Counted from the stretch's first letter, positions 55,723-64,000 are shown. The stretch is DNA of 64,000 bases from Apodospora peruviana (GCA_033439685.1 JAUEDM010000001.1:186001-250000); one strand, 5' to 3'. Translations and numbers: made by a program. The notes: generated by a model not told the origin, from the sequence alone.

Positions 55723-57462
55723 CTATCCAGTCATCTCCAAATCATTCTCACCCGGTTCAGATGCCCTCGGCGCAGTCGGCGTCCCAAAACTCTCCAGACC
55801 CCTCTCAACCGGTAAATCACTGCCAGCTAAGCCCGGCGGAAGCGGTCTCAACGGCGACTGCGCGGCCAATTTGATCGCTGCCTCCGCAGATCCAATTCCA
55901 GAACCTCCTGGCACTTGCACCGCAGCAGCAGCAACAGCCTGATACTTTGCGCCCGCCTGATCCAGAATCTCCTGAACCTCTTTCTCCCTGGTAAGAATCT
56001 CCTCCTTTTCCTTTTCCAGATCAGCTATCCGCGTCCGTTTCCTGTTGACCTCGTCCTCGAGCCCTTGACACAGATTCCGCATCCGCTGGAGCACCTCGTC
56101 TAGATCGGGCAGCTGTTTCATCCGTGGGATGAGATTAATCCCGTCGCCTGCTCCGTCTAGATCATCATCGTCGTGCTCGCGATGGAGGCCATCCATGCCA
56201 GCGCGCCGCTGCGCAGCCTCATACGCAGCGCGCCGTTCAGCTTCGCTATCGTCGCTCTCGGCGTCGGATCCGTCTTCCGCCGCCTTAATCAACTCGGCCA
56301 TCTCCTGCCTGTGTCGGCGCTCTGCCTCGCGCTCTGCCTTTTTGCCCAACGCTAGACCGCCGTCGCTGACGAACTCGTCGTAGCCTTCGCCTAGGTCTTC
56401 GTCTTCTGCTATGAGGCGGGACTCGGATTTCTTGGGTTTGTCGTTGAAGCGCACTGCCACGCGGTTGGACTGAGCCTCGTCCTCGTCTTCATCGTCTGAG
56501 CCATCTAAGGGAATGAAATCGGCTTCTTTGGCGAGTCGCGCGCGACGCTCCTTGCGTTCGCGGATCTCGGCTTCCGTGAGGATGTGTGCGCCAGACGCTG
56601 GTCTCCGGGATAGTTGCTGTGCGGATGGAGAACGGCGACTTAAGTCTTGTGACTGAACGATTACGGCGCCGTCGAGCTCTGATGGGTCGAGGTCCATCAT
56701 CTCCTCCGCGGCGGGGGCAGAAAAGTCCATGTCGTCTCCATCATCGGATATGCGTAGTGATGATATGTTTTGCGGCGTGTTGGGTGTTGAGCTTTGTAGT
56801 TCCTCGATATACTCCTTGCTGTACCTCGGCCGCTCCTCGTCTCCCCCAAAAGCGCCGAAACGGGTAGGTAGGGACGCGCTCAAGTTTTGGAGGGAGGCAG
56901 ATTTGCGCAGCGCATTGTTTTCGACTGCTCTCTTCCCTAGGGTCTTTTTTGGGGTGGTGATTGCCTCGCTGCCGGCTGTGTCGTCGTCGTCCGCGCCAAC
57001 TTCGCTTGGTCCGAAGGAGAGCCGGGATGTGGATGCGCGCTTCTTTTGCTTCACCGAGCCGGATCGGCTTATCCCTGGGCGCACTACCGCGGAAGTACCA
57101 GCAGCCTGATCTCCGTCACCTGTTCCTGTACTCGGTGCGTCGGGACCCGAAACATCCTGCTCGAGATCGTTGAAGTTGATGCTTTTGCGTAATGAAGATG
57201 ACTTCGCGGGCTTGTTGCGCCCAAACTTGATGGGACCTTGTGGTATGGGTACTGCGGGCAGCACATCAGCTCGCATGTTCTTTTGTCGGTCGGTCAGAAT
57301 CAGCAAAGAGCAGACGGCAAACGCAATGCTGTTTTCAGAGTCAGTCGTCGGCTTACCTTCTTTTTTGGCTTCTTCGCCCCCGATCAGGGAAGGGCGCAAG
57401 GCGGGATCTTCCTCGTCGAGCGTCTGGATGACGCGCGGTTTTCGTTTAGCGCTAAAGCTCAT
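55723..57462 (-). CDS. NTR2: Nineteen complex-related protein 2 (NTR2)
   Basis: Predicted partner of Ntr1 and the helicase Prp43 in the complex that takes apart the spliceosome and releases the excised intron; nuclear. Exons in gene order: 57462-57357 and 57251-55723, giving 544 residues. Start ATG 57462 (MSFSAKRKPRVIQTLDEED). The N-terminal KRKPRVI, SLIGGEE, PIKFGRNKPAKSSSLRKSI and RPRYSKEYIEELQSSTP blocks are the family signature. A central acidic, Ser/Asp-rich disordered part follows. The coiled-coil region is LDEVLQRMRNLCQGLEDEVNRKRTRIADLEKEKEEIL (broken here for length: LDEVLQRMRNLC then EVNRKRTRIADLEKEKEEIL). The intron is 105 bp and stop-free, so retention would insert 35 residues in frame. 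It is divergent from SmG. The tail is low-complexity. Confidence 0.85.
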   Translation of the reverse strand: MSFSAKRKPRVIQTLDEEDPALRPSLIGGEEAKKEGKPTTDSENSIAFAVCSLLILTDRQKNMRADVLPAVPIPQGPIKFGRNKPAKSSSLRKSINFNDLEQDVSGPDAPSTGTGDGDQAAGTSAVVRPGISRSGSVKQKKRASTSRLSFGPSEVGADDDDTAGSEAITTPKKTLGKRAVENNALRKSASLQNLSASLPTRFGAFGGDEERPRYSKEYIEELQSSTPNTPQNISSLRISDDGDDMDFSAPAAEEMMDLDPSELDGAVIVQSQDLSRRSPSAQQLSRRPASGAHILTEAEIRERKERRARLAKEADFIPLDGSDDEDEDEAQSNRVAVRFNDKPKKSESRLIAEDEDLGEGYDEFVSDGGLALGKKAEREAERRHRQEMAELIKAAEDGSDAESDDSEAERRAAYEAAQRRAGMDGLHREHDDDDLDGAGDGINLIPRMKQLPDLDEVLQRMRNLCQGLEDEVNRKRTRIADLEKEKEEILTREKEVQEILDQAGAKYQAVAAAAVQVPGGSGIGSAEAAIKLAAQSPLRPLPPGLAGSDLPVERGLESFGTPTAPRASEPGENDLEMTG

Positions 57463-57785
57463 CTTGTCGTTTGGTTGTTGAAATTGTGTGTTGAAATGAG
57501 GATTTGGCGATGATGTTTTTCCTTCCTCGAGTCTGCGGCGTCGGTTGAAAGCGTGGCGCGCAGTAATCCAAGAAAGCGTTTGGGCCAATCGTGGCGCGAG
57601 GCTTGAACTTTAAAGTGGGGGCTGATGCCTGCCACATCAGTTTCTCCAAACTCAAAGCACTCCTTTTTGGCGTCGAGGCGCGCTGTCACTAACCCACATT
57701 TCCAGTGGGGATGCCTTGTCAAGTTGTCGCACTTGAGAACCTCTCCAAACATCAATCTTGAGAACCGCGCTCAACATCAGATACC
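57463..57785. promoter_or_regulatory. Bidirectional promoter between NTR2 and SmG
   Basis: 323 bases separate the two start codons. The region must hold both leaders and promoters. No TATA box is visible, as is usual for housekeeping genes. Confidence 0.6.
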
Positions 57786-58319
57786 ATGGCGCCCGCACAA
57801 CCAGAACTTAAGAAGGTAGGTGGTTTTTGTATTTCTGTCTATTACCCAACCTGCCACAGCCTTTCTTGACGCCGTCGCGTGTCGCCCCTCCATTCTAGGA
57901 GTCGCCATTCTATTTAGCAGTCGATTGACCATTGTGCTGTACATTGCTAACTGACTGTCCTCCCGCGTGTAGTACCTCGACAAGAGGCTGTTCGTTCAAT
58001 TGAACGGCAGTCGCAAGGTCATCGGCGTTCTCCGTGGATACGATGTACGTTCCTGTTCTCCGATTAACATTCGTAACGCGGGCTGACTGATTAACCACAA
58101 TAGGTATTCCTAAACATTGTCCTGGACGACGCAGTTGAGGAGAAGGAAGGCGGAGAGAAGGAGAAGATTGGCATGGTCGTACGTCTTCCATGACTTCTTC
58201 GCATTGGACTTTTCGACGGGACGCTGCTAACCCGTGAACTCTAGGTCATCCGCGGCAACTCGGTCCTCATGCTTGAAGCCCTCGAGAGAATCGGCGGTGA
58301 CGACAGACATCGGGGTTAG
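57786..58319 (+). CDS. SMX2: Small nuclear ribonucleoprotein G (SmG)
   Basis: Core Sm protein that joins the seven-member ring on U1, U2, U4 and U5 snRNAs; nuclear, with cytoplasmic assembly. Exons: 57786-57815, 57973-58044, 58104-58178 and 58245-58319, giving 83 residues, normal for SmG (about 75-85). Sm1 lies in YLDKRLFVQLNGSRKVIGVL and RGYDVFLNIVLDDAVE. Sm2 is the family-specific VVIRGNSVLML. The acidic/basic loop EEKEGGEKEKIG matches fungal SmG. The N-terminus MAPAQPELKK is also typical. The first intron comes right after the tenth codon. The reading frame stops at TAG (58317-58319), but stays open afterwards for a repetitive charged segment (separate entry and finding). The symbol follows the yeast orthologue SMX2. 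Confidence 0.93.
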
Positions 58320-58442
58320 GAATCTGAGGAGCAGCGTCTGACCCGCGAACAACAAGCCAAAGAGGAACAGAAATTGCAGCAGCGTCTGACCCGCAAACGA
58401 CAAGCCATTGAGGAAGAGAAGTTGCGGACAAAGCCATGCTGA
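58320..58442 (+). repeat. In-frame 48-bp tandem repeat beyond the SmG stop
   Basis: Directly after TAG the SmG frame stays open for 40 codons until TGA at 58440-58442. It contains two copies of a 16-codon unit, QRLTREQQAKEEQKLQ and QRLTRKRQAIEEEKLR. Both are highly charged and helix-prone. It could be a 3' UTR remnant of a lost C-terminal extension or a readthrough tail. Confidence 0.7.
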
Positions 58443-58635
58443 TGTGGGAAAACAAAACATTTTGGGTCTATTGCATAGTCTATTGTATGTCATAAAGGGA
58501 AGGGGGTTTTGGCTGGTATTATTACGGCGTTCGGTCGGTCGGTCCCTCGCAAGATTGGGGAAATACAGTGGTTGTCGAAAGGGGAGAAAAGCAGAGATGC
58601 CTGATAGCACACGCCCCCGACGATGAGCTAGCTAG
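58443..58635. other. Convergent 3' flank
   Basis: Between the SmG transcript and the rhodanese-type gene. Nothing seen. Confidence 0.4.
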
Positions 58636-59254
58636 CTACCCGCTTTCTATCTTCTGCTGCTGCCAGGCTTTCTCATCATATCCGTCCATCATCCGACCGC
58701 CGTACACCTGCACCCATCCCCTAATACCGCCCGCCATTACCTGGGATTCGATATCGCCTCCCCCGACTTCATTGATATAATCCTGCATCCAGGCGGCGCA
58801 TCTTGGGCCTCGACCGTTGGAGGAACCTTTGGGATGACAGTTTAGCGAATTGAGTTTATATAGCCCCTGAGAATGGGCCTTTCTCACCGCAATAAAATAT
58901 GATTTTCTTGATCCCCGCTTGCTTGCACAGATCATACAACATTTTCCTGGTGGGATAGAAGCTGTGTGCTGGTAAGTTGAGAGCAGAAGTGACAGTGCCG
59001 CCGGTGCAATCGGATCGCCGCGCGTCGACGATGAGGAAATCGTGTGGTTTCTCCTGATCTTGCTGTTCCAGAAGTTCCAGGACCTCTGCGGGCGAGATCT
59101 TCACGACCGTCGACTTGGGCAGGGGAAAGGCCGCCCACCACGGGGTGCCGTCTTCCCTTGTTGCCATTTTCAGGCAGTGTTCATGTACGTGGATTGGCAT
59201 CTTCTCATCTATATGATTTATTTCCCTTGGTGTACCGGCGTCTGTTGTTGTCAT
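58636..59254 (-). CDS. Rhodanese/Acr2-Cdc25-type phosphatase-like protein
   Basis: Single-domain rhodanese-fold protein of the arsenate reductase / Cdc25-like group. These enzymes use a cysteine thiolate to reduce arsenate or remove phosphate. Exons in gene order: 59254-58888 and 58826-58636, giving 185 residues. The core shows ISPAEVLELLE, FLIVDARRSDCTGGTVTSAL (rhodanese CDR region, D-x-R-x-x-D/E-x-x-GG), INLPAHS-like NLPAHSFYP, and the active site CGSSNGRGPR with Cys122-x5-Arg128 split by the intron. GGIRGWVQVYG matches the family end. The start at 59254 gives about 35 residues before the core. Whether it is arsenate reductase, phosphatase or sulfurtransferase cannot be told; CX5R favours the first two. 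It is convergent with SmG. Confidence 0.85.
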
Positions 59255-60076
59255 GGTAGGTAGGCGGTTATTTACTCGAGCTCACTCACCGCATCCACCG
59301 CCTCCTGACATGCCCAAGCGCCCGCAGACATGGACATGGGCCCTACTTTTATCTGCAGCCAGTAAGCCAAAGATACATCTAGATAGGGAGGATTGTGGAA
59401 CCTCGTTGAGTGCCGATAGCAGGAGAGCGAGCTTATCCGTCACAATGCATGTTCACCTTGCAGAAGGTATTTGTTTGTTGGATGTAAACAGATTACCCCA
59501 ACTCTCCCGCTCACGGAACCTGACTTGGATCTATTCTTCAAATACCCGACACGGCTTCCCCCGAGGGAGCAATATCGAATGAGCGTGATTTTATTTGATG
59601 AGTATTTATCCGCGGTTGATCTACTTAACAGTAGACGCTTCCTCTATCCAATGAAAAGTTCCTTGTTTCTCCCATTTGACTCTTACTGATGATTATGGAT
59701 GACGGACGCATCTGTTCTGGTCTGTGTATCTGGCACTCTGTACTATCCCATATATACCTGAGATGAACAACCATCCCCATGTTTTGCTTATGGTTGATTA
59801 AGAGAACGTTATTCCAAGGGTTGAATAAGACTTTGGTGACCGGTGTATATTATTTGTCTGAGTTAGAAGCTATTCACACTCACTTTGAATGCACTTTGAA
59901 AATTGGAAAAGGGACGAGATTTGTCAAAGGGAAATTTCACATTCGGGAAGATAGTCCAGCAATTCAGAGTAATATCAATCTCACGGATGATTGATTTATT
60001 TTATATTTTATATTTTTGTCTACGTTATCTGATATATTTCAGGCATAAAGAATAAGAAGGCAATAGCAAAAGTAAA

Positions 60077-60113
<37 letters not shown>

Positions 60114-60231
60114 AAAAAGAGACAATCCAACCATCCACCCATGGCAAATCAAACCCAAGAGAAAGAGCCACCCACCAAACCATCCCTGCCGACTGCGTAC
60201 TTGTCAAGATCAGACTTGGAGTCCAAGTCAG
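59255..60231. other. Intergenic region entering a tandem duplication
   Basis: No gene is supported at 59255-59950. From about 59958 onward it belongs to unit 1 of a tandem duplication, with a run of 29 A at 60080-60108. Confidence 0.45.
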
Positions 60232-60484
60232 CTAGTGTCTGTCCCTCTTCTTCTTAACGTAAGCTTCATATGCCTCCTTGTCACGACACTGTTTCACAAT
60301 GTCATACTTTGAGGTCTCAAGCTTATCCTTCAAGATTTCGATCAGCTCCTCGTTATTCCATGCAAGCTCTGCCTCGAGTTTGTCGAGGCGTTTTCTTTCT
60401 TCTTCGCGATCTTCTCTCCTTCGTAAGGTTAACTTCGTCTCCCTCCTTATCGGCAGCAGCCGTGGTTTGTTTGCTAGTACACAT
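60232..60484 (-). pseudogene. Small charged coiled-coil gene with one-base frameshift
   Basis: ATG 60484 follows a TATA box (about 60711-60719) and a ~200-base leader. The initial frame (MCTSKQTTAAADKEGDEVN...) stops after 43 codons. The +1 frame encodes REDREEERKRLDKLEAE, then LAWNNEELIEILKDKLET and RDKEAYEAYVKKKRDRH to a stop at 60232. This is a charged helical sequence that looks more protein-like than the first frame. The span is 3n+1 long, so one extra base separates the frames near 60416-60425. The family is unknown. It is either a recent pseudogene or a sequencing error. Confidence 0.45.
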
Positions 60485-61639
60485 GGTCGTTGGAGTTTGA
60501 GACTGGATTTGATGTAGAAGTGTCAAGAAAATTTTCCAGAAACTAGATGAAGAATGTTTTTTGCTCAAGTGCTGAACTTTTCGCTTTCTCTGGTTGTTGA
60601 GTTTGTTGGTGGATGATGGAAAGTTGGACTTGATTGTGAAAGTCAAATCCGAAGTGGGAATGCTTGTTGGGGAAAGAAAATGGAAATCAGGAGGTTTGGA
60701 TCTGTATGACTTTATATAGGGATAGAGAGATCGATAGGTGCCTTGCTGCAAACACTTAAACAGTTGTTGTTGTTCTCTCTTTGTGTACTGACCGAGTAGA
60801 TACAGCCGAGCTGTTCGAGGGGAACAGTAGTTTACAAACCGTGCAATAGACTAGAGTTCTTGGAAAGCCATACCTCGATATACAATGGATTAACTTGTTC
60901 AGACAACAAAGGAGACTGAAGTACATGGTCTCCTCCCTTATATCGATCTTTGACTAGCCCGCGTCAGCTTATACGAGACTGTATCTGATACACTTATATT
61001 AGATAAGTTGAAAGCAGTAGTTTGTTCATCCTCTTCGTCCATGTATGATTGAAACAACAACGTGATCACGGGACATAACTTGGCGGAGCAAGGAGGGGTG
61101 AGCCGAGCCGCCTACAGACCGTTCTCTTTGTAAGGCGGAATTTCCTACCTTATACAGTATGGGAGGTCAGGCATACGGTTTATAAGCGGCTCGTCAACAA
61201 CCTAACCCCTTCCCCCCTTTTTTGGGATAAGGCTGAGCAGTCAGCTCAGTGTATATGAAGTATAATGACTGAGAATAACTTGGGAATTTTGCATCATATG
61301 TGTAGGGATTGTGATCATGTTCCTCGAAGCCCTTTACACTCGCAATAGCCTTATTCAACTCATACCCTTTTAAATTCTATGGTCAGAGGGGGAGAAAAGG
61401 TCACGCAGTGACTCTTCAAGCCTCGCAGACAAACGCACAATTGGTGGTCAGCTGTGGGGTAGGTAGACGCATAATTCATTGAAAGGGGGAGGTTGTCTCT
61501 ACAGACGGCCGTTGACTGTATACGGGCCAGGAACAGCCCCCTGACCGGCCAGAACAGGTGAAGCCTGTCTGTGAGCCTGTTATACATATAATTCATGTAA
61601 CAAAGGGCAGATTTATTAAAGGGAGTAACACGCACCGAT
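60485..61639. other. Leader of small gene and spacer between duplicated units
   Basis: 60485-60905 is promoter and leader inside duplication unit 1. 60906-61639 is AT-rich spacer in which I see no gene. Confidence 0.45.
60711..60719 (-). promoter_or_regulatory. TATA box of the unit 1 small gene
   Basis: CTATATAAAG on minus, about 230 bases upstream of ATG 60484. The same element is present in unit 2. Confidence 0.5.
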
Positions 61640-61943
61640 GCAGAAAGATTTAGATTCCAAGAGTAATATCAGCCCCAAGGAGGGGACTGATTTATTTATT
61701 CGTTCCGATATTTTTAATTATAGTGTCTGATTCCAGATAAAAAATGGGAAAGGAAAAAGAGAGAGAGAGAAAAAAAAGAAACAAAGACAAAAAAAAAGGA
61801 TAGACAATCTAGCCATCCATCAAGATCGCAAACCAAACCCGAGGAAAGAAAAGAAACCACCCACTTACCTGATCTATCCCTGTGATCGACCACGTACTTA
61901 CTATCCATTCATCCAACAAGATCCCCAACTTACCATAGTTCAC

Positions 61944-62096
61944 TTACCTACCAACACCGAACCCCCGAAGCGCCACAGTCACGAACCCATCGCTCGGAGG
62001 TTCGCGCCGAGCATCAGGGTGGGGAACGATAGGCTCCGGATAGTCGATCACAGGAGGCGCGGTTGCTTTCGCCGCCTGCTTGTTAGCCGTGGACAT
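61944..62096 (-). CDS. Small hypothetical protein of unit 2
   Basis: 50 codons from ATG 62096 to TAA 61944. The opening MSTANKQAAKATAP resembles MCTSKQTTAAADKEG of the unit 1 gene, suggesting these are the equivalent starts. The end (VALRGFGVGR) runs into GTAAGT, so the gene may be spliced to a further short exon instead of stopping. The residues are Pro-rich in the middle; no domain is known. Confidence 0.35.
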   Translation of the reverse strand: MSTANKQAAKATAPPVIDYPEPIVPHPDARREPPSDGFVTVALRGFGVGR

Positions 62097-62334
62097 GGAC
62101 CTTTGAGGGGAATGTGAGAGAGGTGAGAGAGGGGATGAAGGTGAGAGAGGGGATGAAGGTGAGAGAGGGGATGAAGGTGAGAGAGGGGATGAAGGTGAGA
62201 GAGGGGATGAAGGTGAGAAAGGGGATGAAGGTGAGAAAGGTGTTGGAAGGGATGATGAAGGGGGGGCGGTGGTGGTGCTGGGTGCTGATCAACAGCCCGA
62301 TGATGGAGAGGAGGAAGAACATGATGGAAGACAT
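62083..62334 (-). CDS. Alternative repeat-encoded ORF (FIPSLT repeats)
   Basis: An 83-codon frame from ATG 62334, which directly follows the conserved leader. It starts with a hydrophobic stretch (SSIMFFLLSIIGLLISTQ) resembling a signal peptide. The 18-bp minisatellite then encodes six-residue FIPSLT repeats. It overlaps the start of the 61944-62096 frame. It could be translated, or be an upstream ORF created by repeat expansion. Support is weak. Confidence 0.3.
   Translation of the reverse strand: MSSIMFFLLSIIGLLISTQHHHRPPFIIPSNTFLTFIPFLTFIPSLTFIPSLTFIPSLTFIPSLTFIPSLTSLTFPSKVHVHG
62112..62241. repeat. 18-bp minisatellite
   Basis: Unit GGTGAGAGAGGGGATGAA, about six full copies plus partial ones at each end. 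The last two units carry a G-to-A change (GAGAAAG). Confidence 0.9.
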
Positions 62335-62555
62335 GTTGAGAGTGGTGATTGGTTGAGAGTTGATTTGTGAAGTCAGGTTCTTGGGAATGGTTGCTCTGAA
62401 GAATTTTGTCTGCCTCGATGATCAACTTTCTCTGCTCTTCTCCGTGTCGGGTCTGGTTGACTTTGGTGGATGGAAGAGGATTTGTTGTGAACAGATCCAA
62501 GGAATGAATTGCCTATGGGGAAAGAAATTGGAATCAGGAAGTCGGCGGTGCGGTC

Positions 62556-62565
62556 CTTTATATAG
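62556..62565 (-). promoter_or_regulatory. TATA box of the unit 2 small gene
   Basis: CTATATAAAG on minus, about 220 bases upstream of ATG 62334, aligned with the unit 1 element. Confidence 0.5.
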
Positions 62566-62765
62566 GATCATTAGGATTGAGGACCCATGGTTCAAGATGG
62601 TTGTTTGCCGAGAACAATTACATTGTTCTCTTTATTTCAGACCGAATAAGATACAAACGAGCTTTTCAAGTAGCTCACAACCGTACAATAAGCTTGAGTT
62701 CTTTGACAACCACCTACTTAGCTGATAATGGATTTTCTTAACGAGGAGTTAGAACAAAGGGGCTG

Positions 62766-63809
62766 TTCCTCCTCCGCATTGAACTTGCCTATAATTGAAA
62801 CAGCAACTAGTTTACCGGGCATAATACAATCACTATTGCATTCTACGCAAGTATGTTAGCTAATTAGCTTATTGCTATTGAGATAGCCCGTAAGTAGGAG
62901 GGAAAGAACAAAAGAAAGCATTGTCTACACTGCGTTTTGATGCAGCAATCGGCTTTGTTTAACACCGGGACAATGAAATTGTTCAGTACATCACGCCAAC
63001 TCTTTGGTGTGTGGAGTGTGATTCGTCTTGAGTGCAAGATCCAGATGTTAACTGAGACATGGAAGCTTCAAGTTCCACAAAAGGCGTATAAGACATTCAC
63101 GTCACTGTTTTGTCAAATGAATAAGTGCCTGGTGACTTAAGCGCGTCCAACCTCAGCAATTCTAACATGCAAGACCGGAAATCGCAAAAAGAAACATCAC
63201 TTTGTCCTAGCAAACTGAATATCCCCTCCCGAGTTACCAGGCGTCGATTGGAAGTTGAATACCTGACTCGAGAAATTCAGGTACAGATCGAGAAAAGCAC
63301 GGACGATATCAAAATGCGAGCGGTAGTCGCCGAATGATCCTAGTAAGAGCGGGGGCCAGTTACCTACCTTCCCTTGTCAAAATAATAATAAGCTTCGTCG
63401 ATCCCGACCGATTTTATCGCGGGGTCCACTGGCAACGTCGATCGCTGTCCATCTCAATTCTCGAAACTGAAGGCACCACATGTTGCCTTGCCAGAGGATT
63501 TTCCCCATCAAAGTCCCACGAGATGCAACGGCGGGCAGCAATGATGGCGTCGCGCTGACATAGAGACCGTCGCCTGTTCTTCCTGGGAACAGATCGCATC
63601 ATGCACGCATATATATGCATGTGCGCAGTACCCCCAGGAAGGTCCGTGGTCAGGGGCAGATATCTTTTTCTCTAGAGTTAAAAGTGACGAGGTGAGACAC
63701 GGCCTCTTCAGGAACCTCATCGGCTTCGGCAACAGACGAAGATGACGATCGGCGGAGAGAACAGCTGACGGCAGTTAGCGTGAGTATTAGCGACCGAAGC
63801 CGTCGACCG
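62766..63809. other. Intergenic region, no supported gene
   Basis: Short open frames only. It probably contains the promoter of the partial gene at the right edge. Confidence 0.4.
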
Positions 63810-64000
63810 ATGGGGTCCCGAAGGGCCGAGTATTTTCAATGGAGTCAAATCACTGCCCGGCACCTGCTGTCACGATCTGAAGACCATCTTTCAAGCAATC
63901 CACAGTCCTCGCCCAATCGACTTGGCGCGATACCGCAATCATCCCCGCATGAATTCAGAATTCGCGTGGGAGATGAGACCGTCAGCCCTCGACCAAACTC
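63810..64000 (+). CDS. Partial hypothetical CDS running off the right edge
   Basis: From ATG 63810 the frame is open to the end of the window (63 codons). Upstream it is open back to about 63686, where a TGA occurs. The product is Ser/Arg/Pro-rich (SRSEDHLSSNPQSSPNRLGA) and ends with EFRIRVGDETVSPRPN. The composition is typical of disordered N-termini of fungal regulatory proteins. No domain is visible yet. The start could lie upstream if an intron ends near 63675. Confidence 0.4.
   Translation, partial: MGSRRAEYFQWSQITARHLLSRSEDHLSSNPQSSPNRLGAIPQSSPHEFRIRVGDETVSPRPN

Larger units (their letters stand above)
59958..60905. repeat. Tandem duplication, unit 1
   Basis: Diverged copy of 61640-62765 in the same orientation. 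Matching blocks occur at the left end (AGAGTAATATCA...GATTTATTT), in the middle (GGGTGGTTTCTT / GGGTGGCTCTTT type on minus; GATTGTCTNT) and at the TATA box with the following leader. The right end also matches (ACAA.CCGT.CAATA...GAGTTCTT; AATGGATT). It carries the frameshifted small gene at 60232-60484. Confidence 0.65.
61640..62765. repeat. Tandem duplication, unit 2
   Basis: Diverged second copy of the segment at 59958-60905. The TATA box, leader, start-codon context and 3' flank align, but the coding part differs and an 18-bp minisatellite has expanded. Confidence 0.65.

Noticed and set aside
58227..58610. Minus-strand open frame with Leu/Phe repeats opposite the SmG 3' end
   Set aside because: It is the reverse reading of the 48-bp tandem repeat and SmG exon 4; nothing else supports it.
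62112..62241. CRISPR array
   Set aside because: Units are contiguous 18-bp repeats without spacers, in a eukaryotic genome; this is a minisatellite.

Overview
The window is nuclear DNA of a filamentous ascomycete, most likely a sordariomycete. Most genes carry short GT-AG introns of about 47-160 bp, and branch points such as TACTAAC are visible. Promoters carry TATA boxes followed by pyrimidine-rich leaders. The protein content is typical of Pezizomycotina: an endothiapepsin-like protease, 2EXR and F-box proteins, a PTH11/rhodopsin-type membrane protein, a LaeA-type methyltransferase and a Vps3844 protein. Taxonomy below class level is inference. I rebuilt exon structures by hand; every junction given keeps the reading frame and joins recognisable motifs.

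About 0.5-51 kb is gene-sparse, accessory-type DNA. In order it holds: a six-exon PARP-like ADP-ribosyltransferase (527-1959, +); a secreted beta-lactamase-fold hydrolase (3686-5642, +); an aspartic protease (7897-9138, +); a wrecked GT2 polysaccharide synthase (about 10.7-11.6 kb); a SAM methyltransferase (13174-14073, +); an OPT transporter (17426-19788, +); an MFS sugar/quinate-type transporter (20630-22459, -) divergent from a BNR_4-like propeller protein (24406-25901, +); a gene fragment near 26.2 kb; a frameshifted F-box gene (26757-28389, -); an O-methyltransferase (29216-30633, -); a seven-helix rhodopsin-domain protein (31764-33038, +); a 2EXR protein (34793-35614, +); a protealysin-type M4 metalloprotease with an in-frame TAG (36646-38078, +); a cytochrome P450 (38943-40549, +); a second 2EXR protein (40867-42072, +); a second beta-lactamase-fold hydrolase (42260-44139, -); an MFS drug-type exporter (45248-47323, -); and a small four-cysteine secreted protein (50012-50481, +). 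A patch of inverted-repeat elements follows (50.8-51.5 kb).

About 51.9-59.3 kb is compact and looks like conserved core: a membrane-anchored protein of unknown function, a Vps3844-type ER/vacuolar protein, the splicing factors NTR2 and SmG from one divergent promoter, and a rhodanese/Acr2-type protein. From 59.9 to 62.8 kb lies a diverged tandem duplication of a small TATA-driven gene. Its two copies have broken or replaced coding sequences, and one holds an 18-bp minisatellite. An open reading frame runs off the right edge.

Functional links are modest. The sugar transporter and propeller protein could form a small carbohydrate-uptake module. NTR2 and SmG are both spliceosomal. There is no polyketide, peptide or terpene backbone enzyme, so the P450, methyltransferases and transporters are not evidence for a secondary-metabolite cluster. 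The most interesting points are an in-frame 48-bp tandem repeat just beyond the SmG stop codon, the interrupted metalloprotease with a duplicated propeptide motif, the tandem duplication at 60-63 kb, and the foldback elements near 51 kb.
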